In this document: positions 1-8,079 of the stretch, in pieces | Numbering within the stretch: the stretch's first letter is position 1 | How the letters are laid out: each line of letters opens with the position of its first letter | Source: CAVVEQ01 sp963806635 | Lineage (GTDB): Bacteria; Chloroflexota; Anaerolineae; Anaerolineales; Anaerolineaceae | Assembly: GCA_963806635.1 (NCBI GenBank) | Contig: CAWDZA010000015.1 | Coordinates: 310,001-374,000 of the forward strand | Direction of reading: 5' to 3' | Length of the DNA stretch: 64,000 nt | Translations under genes and position numbers: made by a program | Notes under the pieces: model-generated | Seen by the model: the letters and a program-made list of their open reading frames with translations, nothing else | Database searches by the model: none | Told to the model about the DNA's origin: nothing

Positions 1-256
1 TGACGCCGCGGTGGGGAAGGGCGGGGTGGAGGGGAAGAGCTTTTACCGCGTACCGGACCGGGGCGAGGCCATCCGCCTGGGGGTGAAGCTGGCGAAGGCC
101 GGGGACCTGGTGATCGCCTGCGGCAAGGGGCACGAGCAGAGCATGTGCTTTGGGGAGACGGAGTACCCCTGGGACGACCGCACGGCGATGAAGGCTGCCC
201 TGGCGGAGCGGCTGGGGGTTAAGGGGGAGAAGATGCCGGAGTTGCCGACGAGCTAG
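1..256 (+). CDS. murE: MurE-type UDP-MurNAc-tripeptide ligase, C-terminal fragment
   Basis: The reading frame is open from base 2 to the stop at 254-256, so this is the last 84 or so codons of a gene cut by the window edge; no start is visible. The motif ACGKGHEQ followed by the segment PWDDR matches the C-terminal domain signature (GKGHE...DDR) of MurE ligases, which add the third residue (usually meso-diaminopimelate or lysine) to UDP-MurNAc-L-Ala-D-Glu in the cytoplasm. The residues that set the amino acid specificity (DNPR in DAP-type enzymes) lie upstream of the cut and cannot be judged. It stands alone here, while the dcw cluster at the other end of the window lacks a murE gene. Another Mur ligase of the same fold is possible but less likely. 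Confidence 0.8.
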   Translation, partial: DAAVGKGGVEGKSFYRVPDRGEAIRLGVKLAKAGDLVIACGKGHEQSMCFGETEYPWDDRTAMKAALAERLGVKGEKMPELPTS

Positions 257-346
257 AGAAATGAAGGTCAGTCACGCAACCGGTGACTAACACGCTACTG
301 ATGCCCTTGGAAAGAGAAAATCCCTATAAATATCGAGGAATCTATT

Positions 347-1093
347 ATGAATCAGAATAACCTTCAAAAGATCCGCGATACGCTGTTGGAATGTGATAAA
401 TCATTCAACCGCGAGATTCTATTTCCAACGATGATCTCGGAAGCTGCTCCACTTGTTGTGACAGATCCGTATGCTTTTTTAATTGCAGCATGTTTGGATC
501 GGGGAAAGTTGGCAGATATTATCTGGACGATACCTTATGACATGAAGAGGATACTTGGTCATCTTGACCCATTTATCATTAATAAAATGTCTTTAGAGAA
601 CTGACTGATCTAATTAGGAAACTTGAGTGGAAACCTAGATACACAAATGATGCACCTCGCACGATCAAGGATTTGACTAGAATTGTAAGTGAGGAGTGCG
701 GTGGAGATGCTTCCTTGATCTGGAAAGGGAAGCATGCTGCAGAAGTAAAACGGATTTTACTATGTATTCACGGAGTAGGAGAAGGAATAGCAAATATGAC
801 TATTCTTCTGATAGAAGAGGCATTCCATACCCGATTCGAAGACCTGGATAGACCCCACTTGGATATCAAGCCAGATGTTCATACCATGCGAGTGCTTTAT
901 CGGTTAGGGGTCAGCCTTGAACAAAATCCGCAAGAAGCAATCGAAGCAGCCAGGTTATTAAATCCGGAATATTCAGGTGCACTAGAAAAATGGAGTGTTA
1001 TGGTGGATAGGTCGAAATTACTGCCATAATTCAAATCCTGAATGTGATATATGCTGTGTTAAAACAGTATGTAGAAAAAATATTGAGCAATAG
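347..1093 (+). pseudogene. HhH-GPD / endonuclease III-like DNA glycosylase, frameshifted
   Basis: Three reading frames must be joined: 347 to about 597, about 598 to about 1017, and about 1018 to the TAG at 1091-1093. Net length is 249 codons, divisible by three, so one missing base near 597 and one extra near 1017 restore one protein of about 248 residues. The helix-hairpin-helix reads IHGVGEGIAN, then PDVHTMRV supplies the usual GPD-type aspartate. The joined C-terminus contains Cys at codons starting 1022, 1043, 1052 and 1070, spaced C-x6-C-x2-C-x5-C, exactly the [4Fe-4S] loop of endonuclease III. The lysine that makes Nth bifunctional (LPGVGRKTAN) is Gly here, so a monofunctional glycosylase is inferred. 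AT-rich relative to its neighbours. Breaks may be sequencing errors or real decay. Confidence 0.7.
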
Positions 1094-1145
1094 ATCCATC
1101 GAAAAATACATTTCCTATTGGCGATAAGTTCATGGGAGGAATTCA

Positions 1146-1292
1146 ATGGATTTGGAATGGAGGTTTCAATTTTCAGCTTATTTGAGTGGAGGCGATTCAA
1201 TCATGAAAAATATCGGTAACCCAACCGGCGACCTTCAACTATTGGTAGCGATAATTATGTTTGACTCCATATTTGGATTAATTCGATGCTAA
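1146..1292 (+). CDS. possible 48-residue hypothetical protein
   Basis: An ATG at 1146 follows a very good Shine-Dalgarno sequence (GGGAGGA at 1134-1140, five bases upstream). The frame runs 48 codons to TAA at 1290-1292, and its end overlaps the probable start of the CoiA-like gene (ATG at 1286), as in translationally coupled pairs. The product has no motif I recognise; its last third is hydrophobic (LLVAIIMFDSIFGLI), which could be a single membrane helix. Given the indels around it, it could also be a fragment of a longer gene. Low confidence. Confidence 0.3.
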   Translation: MDLEWRFQFSAYLSGGDSIMKNIGNPTGDLQLLVAIIMFDSIFGLIRC

Positions 1293-2557
1293 CATGTTTA
1301 ACAGGTAATCAAAAAATTGATATTGATGATTATCAATCTGCTGGGCAACTGCTTGAATTAAGAAGTTGAGTAATCAAGGGCTTCTCAAATGTCCCGATCC
1401 TTGGTGTGGTGGAAAAGTAATACTACATAAATGCAAATTAAAAAGGTCACACTTTACTCATATAAATAGGGGAGAGAGATGTCGAATTAGAGAGGAATCG
1501 ATAGAGCATCGACTAGCAAAATCGTATATTTATTCAATTTTACAGAAACAATATTCGACTGAGAGTATAGAGAAGGAATTCTTTTGTAAGGATTCCGACC
1601 GAAGAGCAGATATTTTACTTACAACCCCAACCAAAAAATTCGCTATTGAAATTCAATTCAGTTCACAAAGCGATGAAGCTTGGGCTCAAAGGAATTCTGA
1701 TTACCGAAATGCCAATATCATCCCTTTATGGATAATTGGGATAAGAAGTTATTTAGCATTGATTATTAATGAGAAAAGCTCTTTTTCAAATCAACAAGAT
1801 TTACCAATAGTTAAAAATCCTGAGAAATTTGAACGGAATATCTTAAGGGGAATAAAAATTCGTCCAACTTGGGAAAAAGCTAGTGTGAAAGTGCAACAGG
1901 ATTCTGCGATTGCTCATTTAATAAATAAAAAGAATCAACCAGCGATTATCCATTTCCTATCGGTTATGTACGATATGTCGACGACCGAATTTCATTTTCA
2001 TAGCGCTATTATTTGGAAAGATAATTGTGAACGAAAATCCGGTTTTCTACTTGATTTGGATGATGATGTATATTTTTCTGAAACAGAAGAAAGATTCATA
2101 AATAATGTAGAGGCTGACTACGATAAAAATTTTACTGCAACAAAAGAAAAAATAGCTATTGAGAAGGAAGACAATTTTAAGGAATTATCGCGGATAAAAA
2201 GAACAAAAAAGGAAATACATCTCAGATTTACTGGCAGAATATAATATTACATCCTTAGAACAGTTTCCTGAGGTCAAGTTTCAAGAGGATGCTATTCGGA
2301 TAAATAAATATAAACTTAGATTTTTCCATGTCAATAAATGTTCATTTCCAAATGAAGATTACTTTTTGGTTGAATTAGCTACTTACATAAATTTTATAAA
2401 AAAGTCCAAACCTGGATCGAAATTCAATATGGATAATATAAAAGAATACCTTACCCAAAACGGGATTTGGGACAAGGCTAAGTTCCAAACAATTAATGCC
2501 TGGATTGCGAGGTTCATTCAACAATTATTGTTAGCTGATGTAATATCAAAAATTTAA
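1286..2557 (+). pseudogene. CoiA-like competence/nuclease family protein, frameshifted
   Basis: Joining three frames gives about 423 residues: ATG at 1286 to about 1366, then to about 2198, then to TAA at 2555-2557. The second break lies in an A-rich homopolymer stretch. The total is divisible by three. The N-terminus has the CoiA-type zinc-ribbon-like pattern (LLKCPDPWCGG, then HFTH), followed by ESIEHRLAK and a PD-(D/E)xK-like core (RRADILL, then AIEIQFS), as seen in CoiA family proteins, which have a predicted nuclease fold and are linked to DNA uptake and recombination. The C-terminal 120 residues are not recognised. The gene is strongly AT-rich compared with most of the window, suggesting acquisition by transfer. 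No other competence gene is adjacent. Confidence 0.65.
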
Positions 2558-2733
2558 TTACGACCGAAAACCAACTTGGATAGTATTGAAGACGGATATA
2601 ACTCCATTATTAACGGGATCTTCAATGCCAAAAATTCCACTGAATAGGTAGATGCCGAATAAATTGATGAATGAAAATCAAATTGAAAAGCGGACACAGT
2701 TTTTGTGTCCGCTTATCCTCTTTCATTATTGCT
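2558..2733. other. AT-rich intergenic stretch with one hairpin
   Basis: Between the CoiA-like stop and the DoxX-like stop I see no credible reading frame, only the hairpin at 2688-2714 that separates the two convergent genes. Confidence 0.5.
2688..2714 (-). terminator. Rho-independent terminator
   Basis: Perfect 10-bp inverted repeat (AAGCGGACAC / GTGTCCGCTT) around a 7-base loop. Read on the minus strand it is followed by a short T run (TTTTC), so it fits termination of the DoxX-like gene. It may also act on the convergent CoiA-like gene. Confidence 0.65.
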
Positions 2734-3151
2734 TCAATTCACAAAAACCATCGATAAATAAAATATTAAGCTAATCAAATGTTTACAGTTAGGTTTCCAT
2801 AAATTAAATAATGCAACTGAGAGAATCAGTATCGTAACACTCACCCACACCTTTGGCGTTTCCCGGCACTTCAGGTGAAACACGATCGATCCCAGCATCA
2901 GCAGCGCGCCGAGGGCGGCGGCATAAACGGTGATCATCGCGTCCCAGCCCAACGCGCGGGGGAGGATGAGAAAAACCGCGTCGATCGCCAGCAGCGCGGA
3001 GACCACCGCCAGGATGGGTTTCGATTTCGGCACCCATCTTCTGGATGCCGTACTGCAGGGTGGGTTTATCCTGCCGGAAGGCATGGATGAAGGCGGAGGA
3101 GATGAATTTGACCGCCAGGATGATCTGCAGCGCCCAGGTCAGGTAATACAT
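2734..3151 (-). pseudogene. DoxX-like small membrane protein, frameshifted
   Basis: The N-terminal half (MYYLTWALQIILAVKFISSA) and a second half with three hydrophobic helices (starting near KPILAVVSALLAIDAVF) lie in two frames joined near 3030. The length is one base over a multiple of three, pointing to one extra base. The joined product, about 139 residues with about four membrane helices, resembles the DoxX-like family of small quinone-associated or uncharacterised membrane proteins. The ATG at 3149-3151 is preceded by GAGGAAG. It is divergent from the flavodoxin gene. Function is not known. Confidence 0.5.
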
Positions 3152-3209
3152 GATTACTTCCTCTGAAAAGTTGTTCCCCATAATTATAGGGGAAAACCAT
3201 CCCGCGCAA

Positions 3210-3236
3210 TTGCCCCGGGGTGGCGAAAGGTATAAT
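3210..3236 (+). promoter_or_regulatory. possible promoter for flavodoxin
   Basis: TTGCCC at 3210-3215 and a perfect TATAAT at 3231-3236, but the spacer is only 15 bases. It lies 30 bases upstream of the flavodoxin ATG. Confidence 0.3.
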
Positions 3237-3265
3237 CCTGATCAGAACTCACGGAGGGTTTTTTC

Positions 3266-3736
3266 ATGAAAGCATCTGGTCATCTATGATTCGGTCTTCG
3301 GCAACACGGAAAAGATCGCGCTGGCGGTGGGGGAGGCGGTCGGCGCGCAGGTGGTGAAGGTGGGGGCACTCCAGGATGGGGCGCTTGCGGGCGTGGAGCT
3401 GCTGCTGGTGGGCTCGCCCACGCGCGGGTTCCGCCCGACCGAGGGTATTCAAAAATTCTTAAAAGGGCTGCCCAAAGAACGCGCTTGCAGGGCGTGGCGG
3501 TGGGCGGCTTCGATACCCGCATGGACGTGAAGGAGGTCAAGAACAGGGTGCTGACCTTCATGGAGGGCATCTTCGGCTACGCCGCGGAACCGATCGACAA
3601 GGCGCTGGTCAAATGCGGCGGGCGGCAGGCGGTGCCGCCGGCGGGCTTCTTCGTGCACGGTTCGGAGGGTCCGCTCTGGGATGGGGAATTGGAACGGGCG
3701 AAGGAATGGGGGAAGCAGGCGTGGGAAGGCGGCTAG
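3266..3736 (+). pseudogene. flavodoxin family protein, frameshifted
   Basis: ATG at 3266 follows GGAGG. After three codons an extra base at about 3275 shifts the frame; then LVIYDSVFGNTEKIA is a typical flavodoxin N-terminus with the FMN phosphate-binding loop (S-x-x-G-N-T-E). A second break near 3484 leads into LQGVAVGGFDTRMD and on to the TAG at 3734-3736. The two shifts cancel (471 bases, 156 residues). The sequence GSPTRGFRPTEGIQKFL is also family-typical. Product: a small FMN electron carrier or flavodoxin-like protein of the cytoplasm. Its stop codon overlaps the stop of the convergent DUF1697 gene by four bases. Confidence 0.65.
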
Positions 3737-4281
3737 GGCAGCTCTTCCGCCATCCTGAGGAGGGTCACCACCGAGTTCCAGTTGCGGGTGGTGACCTTCT
3801 GATCAAGTTTTCGTTCAAAGAAAGTATTGTTCAATTTCGTGCGCCCGTACCCCTGGGGACAGAAGAGGTAGACCTCCTCCAGCCCGGACTGCATTTCATC
3901 CGGGATCCCGGCGGGGGCGATCAGGCTTGCCCGGGTTTCGGGGGTGAGCGGGGCGGAGAGGAAGGTGACGTGCAGGAAGGCGGGATCCTCGCTGCGGGCG
4001 GTTAAAAACGGGTTTTCCCCCGCCACGCGCGCCATTTCCGCGGCGGTGCGCAGGAAAACCGGGGTGGTGTAGCCGAATTTCTCCGCTATGGCATTCCCGA
4101 TCAATTCTCCGAGCACCGCGCGGTCCGCCTCGGGGCTGGCAAAGACCGCGTTGCCGGATTGGATATAGGTGCGCACCGACTGCAAGCCGAGACCTGCCAG
4201 CAGGGATTGAAGTTCGGGCATGGGCATGCGCTTTTGCCCGCTGACGTTGATGCCCTGGAGAAGAAGGATCCATTTGGTCAT
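3733..4281 (-). CDS. DUF1697 family protein
   Basis: Intact 182-residue protein starting MTKWILLLQGINVSGQKRMP, which matches the conserved N-terminus of DUF1697 (a G-I-N-V-x-G-x-x-x-x-M-x-x-L pattern); IQSGNAVF and the C-terminal NNTFFERKL...TTRNWNSV segment are also typical of the family. The family is common in bacteria, cytoplasmic and of unknown biochemical role. It ends convergently on the flavodoxin gene and lies downstream of pnp, separated by a terminator. Confidence 0.85.
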   Translation of the reverse strand: MTKWILLLQGINVSGQKRMPMPELQSLLAGLGLQSVRTYIQSGNAVFASPEADRAVLGELIGNAIAEKFGYTTPVFLRTAAEMARVAGENPFLTARSEDPAFLHVTFLSAPLTPETRASLIAPAGIPDEMQSGLEEVYLFCPQGYGRTKLNNTFFERKLDQKVTTRNWNSVVTLLRMAEELP

Positions 4282-4323
4282 GGTTGAGTGGTTGAATTGG
4301 TTGAATAGTTGATGGAGGGAAGA

Positions 4324-4348
4324 GAAGAGGCTGGGTTGATCCCAGCCT
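4324..4348 (-). terminator. terminator downstream of pnp
   Basis: Perfect 10-bp stem (AGAGGCTGGG / CCCAGCCTCT) with a 5-base loop. On the plus strand it is followed by six T; on the minus strand by a weaker T/C-rich tract. It lies between the pnp stop and the DUF1697 start, so termination of pnp is the likely role. Confidence 0.6.
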
Positions 4349-4365
4349 CTTTTTTGTTCTATCTA

Positions 4366-6608
4366 TTAGCGCCGGTTGTTGCTGTAACCGCCGCGGCTGC
4401 TGCCGCCGCGATCACCGCCGCCGCGGTTGTTGTAGCCGCCGCGTCCGCCGCTGGAGGGGCGCCCGCCGGAGGGCTTGCCCCCGCGGTCCTTCTCCATGGC
4501 TTCTTCGGCGGTCCAGCCTTCCAGGACGGCCTGGCGGGAAAGGCGGATCTTGCCGCCCTCGTCGATGTCGGTGACCATCACGGTGATCTCATCGCCCAGC
4601 TGAGCAGACATCTTCCACCTTGTTCACCCGCTCGGAATCGAGCTGGGAGATGTGCACCATGCCGTCGATGTCGGGCAGGATCTCGACAAAGGCGCCGAAA
4701 TCGGCGATGCGGACGACCTTGCCGGTGTAGATGCGCCCGATCTGGGGCGTTTCGGTGAGGGCTTCGATGCGCTCGCGGGCGCGGCTTCATCCTTGCCGTC
4801 GGTGGCGGCGATGAAGACCGTGCCGTCGTCGTCGATGTCGATCTTGGTGCCGGTCTCTTCCTGCAGGGCGCGGATCATCTTGCCGCCCGGGCCGATGATC
4901 GCGCCGATCTTGTCCACCGGGATCTTGACGATGGTGATGCGCGGGGCGTGCGGCTTGAGCTCGGGGCGCGGGGCGGCGATCACTTCCAGCATCTTGTCCG
5001 AGGATGAACAGCCGGGCGTCCTTGCGCCTGGGCCAGCGCCTTGCTGCATGATCTCGGCGGTGATGCCCTTGATCTTGATATCCATCTGCAGGGCGGTGAT
5101 GCCCTCGCCGGTGCCGGCGACTTTGAAGTCCATGTCGCCCAGGTGATCTTCGGCGCCCTGGATATCGGTCAGGACGGCGTAGCGCTCGCCTTCCTTGACC
5201 AGGCCCATGGCCACGCCGGCCACCGGGGCTTTGATCGGCACGCCGGTGTCCATCAGCGCCAGGGTCGAGCCGCAGACGGAGGCCATCGAGGAGGAGCCAT
5301 TGGAGGACAGCACTTCGGAGACCAGGCGCAGGGTGTAGGGGAAGATCTTCTCGGCGGGGATGACCGGCAGCAGGGCCCGTTCGGCCAGCGCGCCGTGACC
5401 GATCTCGCGCCGGGACTGCCCGCGCAGCATCTTGACCTCGCCGGTGGAGTAGGGCGGGAAGTTGTAGTGGTGCATGTAGCGCTTGGTGTCGGTCGGGGAG
5501 AGGGTGTCGAGCTCCTGGGCTTCCTTGGGCGTGCCCAGGGTGGCCAGGGTGAGCACCTGGGTCTCACCGCGGGTGAACAGGCCGGAGCCGTGCGCGCGCG
5601 GGCTGATGCCCACTTCGCACCAGATCGGGCGGATTTCGGTCAGGCCGCGGCCATCGGGGCGCAGGCCGCGGTCCAGAATGCGGGCGCGGACCACCTGTTT
5701 GTAAACTTCTTCGAAGGCTTCTTGCAGGCGGTTCCACGCGGGTTTCATCTTCGGCAGCCATTTCCGTCCACCAGGTGATCTTCGAGTTCGTCGATGGCAG
5801 CGTAGTTCTCGGTCTTGCCGGTGTCTTTGTCGTGGATCGCATCCAGCTCCGCAGGCAGCCTGATCCTGCATGGATTTGACCAGGTCAGCTTCCAGGGGGA
5901 AGAGCTGAACTTCGCGCTTGGGCTTGCCGATCTCGGCGGCCATCTTTTCCTGCAGGTCGATCATCGGCTGGATGGATTCGTGACCGAACAGCAGCGCCTC
6001 CACCATCACGTCTTCGGGGACTTCCTTGGCGCCGCATTCCACCATCAGGATGGCGTCGCGGGTGCCGGCCATGCGCAGGTCGAGGTCGGAATCTTCCATC
6101 TCGGCGAAGGTGGGGTTGACGACGAACTCGCCGTCGATGCGTCCAACGCGCACCGCGCCAACCGGTCCGCCCCAGGGGATATCGGAGATCATCAGCGCAG
6201 CCGAGGCGGCGTTGATGGCCAGGATATCGAGCGGGTTTTCCACATCGGCGGAGAGCGAGAACATGATCACCTGCACTTCGTTGCGCATATCCTGCTGGAA
6301 CAGCGGGCGCAGCGGGCGGTCGGTGAGGCGGGCGATGAGGATGGCATCCTCGGAGGGGCGGCCTTCGCGGCGGAAGAAGGAACCGGGGATGCGTCCGCCG
6401 GCGTACATGCGCTCTTCGTATTCGACGGTGAGCGGGAAGAAATCCTGCCCTTGGCGGGGTTCCTTGCCCATGGTCGCGGCGGCAAATACGATGGAATCCC
6501 CCAGCCGCACGGTGACGGATCCGCCGCCTGTTGGGCGAGCTTTCCCGTTTCGATAACGACAGATTTGCCGCCGATTTCGGTGGCATATTGTTTTGATTCT
6601 GGTTGCAT
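4366..6608 (-). pseudogene. pnp: polynucleotide phosphorylase, many frameshifts
   Basis: PNPase is a phosphate-dependent 3'-5' exoribonuclease. Joining frames gives a full-length enzyme: ATG at 6608, first RNase PH domain (RLGDSIVFAAATMGKEPRQG), helical linker (AIDELEDHLVDG), second RNase PH domain (VLSSNGSSSMASVCGSTLAL), KH domain (IGAIIGPGGKMIRAL), S1 domain (GKVVRIADFGAFVEILP) and a Gly/Arg/Ser/Asn-rich tail of about 40 residues ending at 4366. I infer single-base breaks near 6526, 5860, 5763, 5731, 5040, 5021, 5000, 4783 and 4610. The three near 5000-5040 are all extra bases and together restore frame. An essential-type gene with this many scattered indels points to sequence error. It follows rpsO, the classic operon order. 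Confidence 0.85.
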
Positions 6609-6657
6609 TATTGCAAACTCCCTTTTTTGTTTCCCACCCGGTCAGGGACTGAGGGCT

Positions 6658-6685
6658 GTTCTGGATGGATCACGTGGGATGATCC
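6658..6685 (-). promoter_or_regulatory. hairpin in pnp leader
   Basis: An imperfect inverted repeat with arms CTGGAT and ATCCAG lies about 50 bases upstream of the pnp start. In enterobacteria a leader hairpin is cut by RNase III and used for PNPase autoregulation; a similar role here is only an analogy. Confidence 0.3.
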
Positions 6686-6751
6686 AGACCGGCTTTCAAT
6701 TCCCGACCTGCGGGCAGTAAAATCTTTCGCACTTATCGCTGAATGAAACGA

Positions 6752-6777
6752 GTAGATGGAAGTGCTCAACCATCTAC
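6752..6777 (-). terminator. rpsO-pnp intergenic hairpin, possible attenuator
   Basis: An 8-bp stem (GTAGATGG / CCATCTAC) with a 10-base loop sits just after the rpsO stop. The minus-strand sequence after it has no strong T run, so it may be a weak terminator, an attenuator or a processing site giving rpsO and pnp different expression. Confidence 0.45.
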
Positions 6778-6794
6778 CCGTTGGAAAGCCTTTC

Positions 6795-7064
6795 TTACTT
6801 GTGGCGGAGGCTCAACCGTTCGGTGATCGCCATGAAGCGGTTGAAATCCTTCTTTTTGAGGTAAGCCAGAAGGCGGCGGCGGTGACCGACCATCTTGAGC
6901 AGACCGCGGCGCGAGGATTCATCGTGCTTATTCGCGCGCAGGTGCTCGGTGAGCGTGGTGATGCGGTTGGTGAGGATGGCGATCTGTACCTCGGGCGACC
7001 CGGTGTCGCCTTCGTGCTGACCAAAATCGGTAATTAGCTTTCCCTTGGTTTCCTTCGTAATCAT
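6795..7064 (-). CDS. rpsO: 30S ribosomal protein S15
   Basis: Complete 89-residue protein, the usual length. It has hallmark S15 sequence: GSPEVQIAILTNRI, then LRANKHD-SSRRGLLKMVG and RRRLLAYLKKKD. S15 binds the central domain of 16S rRNA early in 30S assembly. First gene of an rpsO-pnp operon, followed 186 bases later by pnp. The leader carries an AGGAG about 12 bases before the ATG and an extended -10 promoter. Confidence 0.97.
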   Translation of the reverse strand: MITKETKGKLITDFGQHEGDTGSPEVQIAILTNRITTLTEHLRANKHDESSRRGLLKMVGHRRRLLAYLKKKDFNRFMAITERLSLRHK

Positions 7065-7152
7065 GACTTCTGCATTCTCCTAATTAATTTTGCGCAGGTC
7101 TCCATACCCGCAGCATCGCCGCAGGCAGGACCAGTCAGGCGGATATTATAAC
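7065..7152 (-). promoter_or_regulatory. extended -10 promoter and leader of rpsO
   Basis: On the minus strand TGT-TATAAT (TATAAT at 7150-7145, preceded by TG and one base) is an extended -10 element; no clear -35 is seen. The transcript leader is about 75 bases and contains a G-U-rich stem (CCTGCGG with CTGCGGG, 5-base loop). S15 leaders in several bacteria fold to bind S15 for feedback control; whether this one does is not shown. Confidence 0.4.
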
Positions 7153-7215
7153 AGGTTTCAATCTGCCGGGCGGCGGGAAAAATGAGTATCCGGTGAGAGC
7201 TGGTTGTGGGGAGGA

Positions 7216-8052
7216 TCAGCGTGAGGGGGACTCGTCCGCGTCCCGGGCGGGGGCGGAGGCGCGCAGAAGGGGGCGCAGGGCAGCCTGGGTTTCGACGGGC
7301 AGATCGGGGAGCAGGCGCCGAAAGAAGCGCAGGAACGCGGGGGAGGGGTCAGATTCCAGGAATTTTCGCAGGTAGGAGCGGGTCTCCACCGGGGAGATGC
7401 CATTAATTTGGAATAGCACTTTTTGAAGCTCGGACATGACCGCGGCGGGAGGGTCCTTGACCAGAGGCTCGAGCATATTGAAAACCCGCGGCAGGTAATC
7501 CAAGCCCTTCTCCAATAGGAAAGGTTCCAGCGCCTGCAGCCCGAGGTTGACTTGCAGTGGATCCGGTGAGATCAGGAATTCCGCGGTGAAAGCCAGCCAG
7601 GTATCCGGTTCTGCCAGGCGAATGGCTGCCCCGCCGGTGGAAAAGAGTCCGCTCAGAAGAACCTGATCAAGGGTGGGATCGCACCAGCGCTTCAATCGAT
7701 CCCTGACCTCCCCGAGGAAGTCAGGGGGGATCTGCCCCAGTAGGAATACCGCCACCTCGCGCATTTCCAGGTTGTTGGCTTCCCAAAGCGTATCGATGTT
7801 CTGCAGGCAGTGGATGGGGTCGGCGCCTCCCACCATGCCAAGTTGGAGTTCCAGTTGCTGCATCACCAGGGGTGGGACGTTGTAGGCTGGCAGCCGGCTG
7901 CGATGGCTGACATTGTGCCCCGGGCGGTAGGCGCGGTTGCCATAGAGCTCCAGCAATGAATCCAGCCCGCGTGTGAATTCCGCAGGGTTGTCAAAGGACT
8001 CTGAAAGTTGAGTGGTCTGGATCCTCAGGCGGGCTAATTGGACCGCGGGCAT
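7216..8052 (-). CDS. HEAT/ARM-like helical repeat protein
   Basis: A 278-residue protein predicted mostly helical, with repeated Leu-rich helix pairs. The segment NLEMREVAVFLLGQIPPDFL resembles the conserved helix of HEAT-type DNA alkylation repair (AlkD-like) proteins, but the AlkD catalytic residues cannot be assigned, so I only call a helical repeat protein. It ends in a charged tail (SAPARDADESPSR). It lies downstream of proS with a 27-base gap and may be cotranscribed with it. Function unknown. Confidence 0.45.
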   Translation of the reverse strand: MPAVQLARLRIQTTQLSESFDNPAEFTRGLDSLLELYGNRAYRPGHNVSHRSRLPAYNVPPLVMQQLELQLGMVGGADPIHCLQNIDTLWEANNLEMREVAVFLLGQIPPDFLGEVRDRLKRWCDPTLDQVLLSGLFSTGGAAIRLAEPDTWLAFTAEFLISPDPLQVNLGLQALEPFLLEKGLDYLPRVFNMLEPLVKDPPAAVMSELQKVLFQINGISPVETRSYLRKFLESDPSPAFLRFFRRLLPDLPVETQAALRPLLRASAPARDADESPSR

Positions 8053-8079
8053 CGGATCGATCCTGTTTGGTTAAGAGAA

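Noticed and set aside
4374..4470. Repetitive GGC/CGC pattern resembling tandem repeats
   Set aside because: It is the coding sequence of the Gly/Arg-rich PNPase tail, not a DNA repeat array.
5041..5778. Long plus-strand open frames opposite pnp
   Set aside because: They mirror the codon structure of the GC-rich pnp gene and show no family features.
4366..6608. Programmed frameshifting in pnp
   Set aside because: At least nine breaks of both directions without slippery-site patterns are better explained by sequence errors.
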